Source of the DNA: Chryseobacterium balustinum
Lineage (GTDB): Bacteria > Bacteroidota > Bacteroidia > Flavobacteriales > Weeksellaceae
DNA: 36,012 nt
Reading direction: 5' to 3'
Assembly (NCBI RefSeq): GCF_900168205.1
Contig: NZ_FUZE01000031.1
Span: 1-36,012, forward strand
Shown: in pieces, positions 33,565 through 36,012 of the stretch
Layout: each line of letters starts with the position of its first letter
How positions within the stretch are numbered: position 1 is the stretch's first letter
Notes under the pieces: model-generated
Told to the model about the DNA's origin: nothing
What the model saw: only the letters and a program-made list of their open reading frames with translations
Databases searched by the model: none
Program-made: the position numbers and the translations under genes

Positions 33565-33584
33565 ACCGTTCACCTGGTTACCCG

Positions 33585-33644
33585 TTTGTCACTATAACTT
33601 TTTGTCACTTAGTTACAAAGGTACATATTGAAAATATAACTTTG
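33585..33644. promoter_or_regulatory. Overlapping divergent promoters and direct repeats of hxlR/nitroreductase
   Basis: TAACTTTG at 33637-33644 (plus) and TACCTTTG at 33616-33623 (minus) are -7 elements for the nitroreductase and the regulator. TTTGTCACT occurs twice, at 33585-33593 and 33601-33609, a 16-bp spacing, and is a plausible HxlR binding site overlapping the regulator's transcription start. Confidence 0.55.
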
Positions 33645-33671
33645 CGGATCTAATTTATAAATAACAAAAAA

Positions 33672-34301
33672 ATGGACCTAATCAAAAATTTACAATGGCG
33701 TTATGCGGTCAAGAAATACTCAGGCGAATCAGTAAGCGAAGACAAAATAGACCAGATTATCGAAGCCATCAATCTCACCGCCTCGTCCTGCGGAATACAA
33801 CCTTACAGACTGTTTGTCATTACCAATCCTAAGGTAAGACAAAGATTGGGAGAAGGATCATTCAATACCCAGATCCATGCTTCTTCACATTTATTGATTT
33901 TTGCAGGATTCAATGAAATAACCGCTGATTACATCACAGAATATGTTGAGATGATGGAACAACAACGAGATTTGGAAAAAGGGGGATTGAAAATGCTGGA
34001 AGATACTTTGATAGGCTATTTCTCTACCAAGACGCCCGAACAAAATGCGATCTGGTCGGACAAACAAGCTTATATCGGTTTGGGAACAGCTTTGATTGCG
34101 GCAGCAGAACTTAAAGTGGACTCAACGCCTATGGAAGGGTTTGATCCGAAATTGTTTGATGAAGTGTTAGGCTTGTCAGAAAAGGGTCTTCATGCCTCGG
34201 TTATCATGTCATTGGGCTACAGAGATCAAGCTAATGATTTTCTGGCTTCCGTGCCGAAAGCCCGATTACCTGTCAATGAATTTTCGACCAAAATAAATTG
34301 A
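33672..34301 (+). CDS. NAD(P)H-dependent oxidoreductase, nitroreductase family
   Basis: A 209-residue FMN-dependent nitroreductase of the NfsB type. The N-terminal LQWRYAVKKYSGE (FMN-contact R and K), the segment LTASSCGIQPYRLFVI, and LGTALIAAAELKVDSTPMEG with the ALGYRD-like SLGYRDQAND near the end are family hallmarks. It probably reduces nitro compounds or quinones in the cytoplasm. It is divergent from the hxlR gene over a 108-bp region with overlapping promoters, so it is the likely target of that regulator. Confidence 0.92.
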   Translation: MDLIKNLQWRYAVKKYSGESVSEDKIDQIIEAINLTASSCGIQPYRLFVITNPKVRQRLGEGSFNTQIHASSHLLIFAGFNEITADYITEYVEMMEQQRDLEKGGLKMLEDTLIGYFSTKTPEQNAIWSDKQAYIGLGTALIAAAELKVDSTPMEGFDPKLFDEVLGLSEKGLHASVIMSLGYRDQANDFLASVPKARLPVNEFSTKIN

Positions 34302-34368
34302 GATAAATGTTAGAAATTGGAAAGAATTTTAGTATTCCAACCCCTGAAAATTATTGACTAAAAATAGA

Positions 34369-34390
34369 AGCCCTGGCCTTTGTCGGGGTT
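34369..34390 (+). terminator. Terminator after the nitroreductase gene
   Basis: AGCCCTG pairs with CGGGGTT, 7 bp with two G-T pairs, around an 8-base loop, followed by a T-rich run. Strength is moderate. Confidence 0.5.
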
Positions 34391-34517
34391 TATTTGTACT
34401 GTTGATGATTGAATGTAACAAGGTTGTTTTCCATCAATATTCAAATTAAAAGAGTTATCTAACGTATACATATCAAATATAAATCAATTTCAATGGATAC
34501 ACTCGTAATCCGATAAA

Positions 34518-34874
34518 TTAAGCATTTTTCTTTACAACTTCTAGCATTTGATCGATATCAAAAGGTTTTTCGATATAGTCATCAGCATTGCATTCCTTTG
34601 CTTTTTTTGGTACATCGGGAGATGTAGAAGTTAGCACAGCTGATAGATCTTCCGTTTCTGAATCAGATTTTAAATCTTCAATTACTTCAGATCCTTTCTT
34701 GTTTCCCTTAATATTGTCATCTACAATTACTACATCAGGTTCAATCTCCTCAATATTATCAATGGGGTCAGTTGTTAACGATGCTGTAACATTATAACCT
34801 TCGTCCGTCAATACATGATCCATGATATCCAGTATATCTATATTATCCTGAATAAGGACGACTTTTTTTTTCAT
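34518..34874 (-). CDS. Single-domain response regulator
   Basis: A 118-residue receiver domain with no output domain. The acidic pocket residue is D10 in VLIQDN, the phospho-acceptor is D52 in VVIVDDNI, T82/S83 occur in AVLTSTS and the conserved lysine is K103 in YIEKPFD. The frame is open upstream, but the 31 extra residues (hydrophobic, starting MPTVRIKLIF) are not part of a receiver, so ATG 34874 (MKKKVVLIQ) is chosen. No sensor kinase is near, so it probably serves a phosphorelay or a kinase encoded elsewhere. Confidence 0.9.
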   Translation of the reverse strand: MKKKVVLIQDNIDILDIMDHVLTDEGYNVTASLTTDPIDNIEEIEPDVVIVDDNIKGNKKGSEVIEDLKSDSETEDLSAVLTSTSPDVPKKAKECNADDYIEKPFDIDQMLEVVKKNA

Positions 34875-35199
34875 AACTTTCAGTATATGATGTAAATGTA
34901 TAAAAAAAATATAAAGATTTCTAGTGCCGGAAAATAAGAAAATCAATTTGATTCGTACTGTGGGCAATAACTAAATCGTAAGATGAGTGAAAATTTGCAG
35001 CCTTTATCATATCAATAAAAAGAAAATCTAAATCTCGAAAAAGGATTAAATAGTTATTTCTGTTTATTAAATTGCAGAATGTTTGTGTGTCCTAAAGATT
35101 TATAGGGACATATATTTAGTTTTTGTTATCCAAACATTCTGCAATCATGATAACTACATCAACTTATTTATCCTACAGTTAATTTTGTAATTTTGGAAA
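34875..35199. other. Intergenic region with inverted-repeat element
   Basis: This 325-bp stretch has no gene. It contains the response-regulator promoter region on the left and the 75-bp inverted-repeat element 35071-35145 on the right. Two TAnnTTTG elements (35180-35187, 35188-35195) lie just before the YhcG start at 35200. Confidence 0.5.
35071..35145. repeat. 75-bp element with perfect 15-bp inverted ends
   Basis: ATTGCAGAATGTTTG at 35071-35085 is the exact reverse complement of CAAACATTCTGCAAT at 35131-35145. The 45-bp interior contains a smaller hairpin, TGTCC pairing with GGACA. It could be a REP-like or MITE-like element, a large hairpin in the RNA, or a recombination site. It ends 54 bp before the YhcG-like gene. 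Confidence 0.75.
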
Positions 35200-35832
35200 A
35201 TGATAGAAAAAACGCAAGAATTCAATCAAGATCTTTACAGCTCCATTGCAAAAATTATTGTTGATGCAAAAGACCAGGTTTATAGAAACAGTAATACTAT
35301 ATTACTCAAGATGTATTGGGAAATTGGACAGCTTATTATTGAGGATGAACAAAATGGTGAATTGCGTGCAAAGTATGGTAAATCCGTTTTGAAAAATCTT
35401 GCGAATCATCTATCATTGGAATTTGGAAAGGATTTAACGAGAGAAATCTTAATAATATGCGGGCTTTTTTCATCGCATTTCCAATTTGGAACGCAGTGCG
35501 TACCGAATTGAGCTGGACTCACTACAGAATTATTAGCAGAATTGAGAATTCCGATCATAGAATACAGTACATTGAACACTCTATTGAAGGAAATTGGAAT
35601 ACTAGAACACTTCAAAGAAATATTGACAGTCAATACTTAGGAAGATTATTAAAATTTCCAGAAGCAGAAAACAAGGAGATTTCGAATTATATCAAAGACC
35701 CCTATATATTTGAATTCTTAGGACTTCCTTTAGACATATCACAAACTGAAACTCAAATAGAATCAGCCTTAATTACACATCTTCAGCAGTTTTTAATGGA
35801 ATTGGGGAAAGGATTTGCATTTGTAGCAAGAC
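35200..35832 (+). pseudogene. YhcG/DUF1016-type PDDEXK nuclease gene, frameshifted and IS-interrupted
   Basis: The first frame (35200 to about 35446) encodes the DUF1016 N-terminal part: LLKMYWEIGQLIIEDEQNGE, RAKYGKSVLKNLANHLSLEF. A second frame from about 35449 continues the same protein: NNMRAFFIAFPIWNAVRTEL, SWTHYRIISRIENS, and then the C-terminal half with LGLPLDISQTETQIESALI and LGKGFAFVAR. Restoring one base in the A run near 35445 joins them. After FVAR, where the conserved catalytic PDDEXK core should follow, the sequence turns into the end of an IS (TGTACGTC from 35833). The nuclease core is therefore missing from this window. The gene is inactive as it stands. Confidence 0.8.
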
Positions 35833-36012
35833 TGTACGTCTTCAAACCAACTTAGACATTTTAGTTTAAATCCTTAAGGAGGATTTTCGATTTATAAACT
35901 TACTAATTTTTGTTGAATATATATTTGTCTTCTTTTTCGGATGGATTCCGCTTTTGTTTGCCTTCTTTTTTCCAAAATCTGTTCTGATCTTCCGAAGTAC
36001 ACATCTGCTGGA
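35833..36012 (-). mobile_element. IS3-like insertion sequence, end within window
   Basis: The IS end is likely TGTACGTCTTCAAACC starting at 35833, immediately after the YhcG codons. The transposase reads leftward and ends at 35892. Only one end is visible, so the second inverted repeat and a target duplication cannot be checked. Confidence 0.6.
35892..36012 (-). CDS. Transposase (IS3/rve type), C-terminal end, partial
   Basis: A leftward frame enters from the right edge and ends at TAA 35892-35894. Its 39 residues read PADVYFGRSEQILEKRRQTK, then a basic stretch and QQKLVSL. The P-x-D-V-Y-x-G-R start followed by I-L-x-x-R-x-x-x-K is the C-terminal signature of integrase-core transposases (IS3 family OrfB and relatives). 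The DDE catalytic part lies beyond the window. Exact family placement is uncertain. Confidence 0.7.
   Translation of the reverse strand, partial: PADVYFGRSEQILEKRRQTKAESIRKRRQIYIQQKLVSL

Noticed and set aside
34875..34967. N-terminal extension of the response regulator
   Set aside because: The 31 residues are hydrophobic, lie outside the receiver fold, and the DNA looks like a promoter region.
1..36012. CRISPR arrays, tRNA or rRNA genes
   Set aside because: I saw no regularly spaced repeats and no cloverleaf or rRNA-like sequence; a covariance-model search would be needed to exclude a divergent tRNA.

Overview
The window looks like chromosomal DNA of a flavobacterium, most likely Chryseobacterium or a close relative (Bacteroidota, Weeksellaceae). 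The reasons are the AT-rich intergenic DNA, promoters with the Bacteroidota -7 element TAnnTTTG rather than TATAAT, few Shine-Dalgarno sites, and protein families and gene neighbourhoods typical of that group. The genus is inferred from memory of families; no search was run. Both edges lie inside insertion sequences: an IS5-like transposase tail at 1-134 and an IS3-like transposase tail at 35892-36012.

Left part (about 340-16550): a stress, redox and metabolism block. After an HD-domain hydrolase comes a leftward series: orphan ccoG, a FAD oxidoreductase fused to a Rieske domain, a cytosolic alpha-amylase, an SDR dehydrogenase, a CinA C-terminal-domain protein and a low-affinity iron permease-like protein. 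It is followed by a DUF6766 membrane protein, a PA2169-type four-helix-bundle protein, a Crp/Fnr regulator, a small membrane protein, NDH-2, a small lipoprotein, a large DJ-1-tailed catalase (KatE) and a formaldehyde-dehydrogenase-like zinc alcohol dehydrogenase. Five palindromes of the form nnTGA-N6-TCAnn lie in the larger intergenic gaps here and before one later stress gene, and two intact Crp/Fnr regulators are encoded in the window, so a local regulon is plausible.

Middle part (about 16550-20230): low coding density with gene decay. It holds the frameshifted C-terminal remnant of a third Crp/Fnr gene, an intact Crp/Fnr gene, a DUF3592 protein, a frameshifted and truncated NAD(P)-binding epimerase-like remnant, and a broken zeta-toxin-type kinase gene with a small ORF overlapping its end.

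DNA-damage cassette (20326-26631): leftward dinB and dnaE2 with a small downstream gene diverge from a LexA/UmuD-like HTH-S24 repressor, followed by an AlkB-type dioxygenase and a small conserved-looking protein. A perfect 19-bp palindrome overlaps the repressor start and is the obvious operator candidate. A DJ-1/PfpI gene preceded by a perfect CRP-like palindrome follows.

Right part (27600-36012): two small HTH proteins of mobile-element type, an aldo/keto reductase-araC operon, an AraC remnant with a nonsense codon, an unusual exonuclease-VII-large-subunit-like protein with a long coiled coil and a C-terminal membrane anchor, a CDF metal transporter, a divergent hxlR/nitroreductase pair, a single-domain response regulator, and a YhcG/DUF1016 nuclease gene broken by a frameshift and by the IS at the window edge. 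A 15-bp perfect inverted-repeat element lies just upstream of the broken nuclease gene. The membrane-anchored ExoVII-like protein is the best candidate here for something undescribed.
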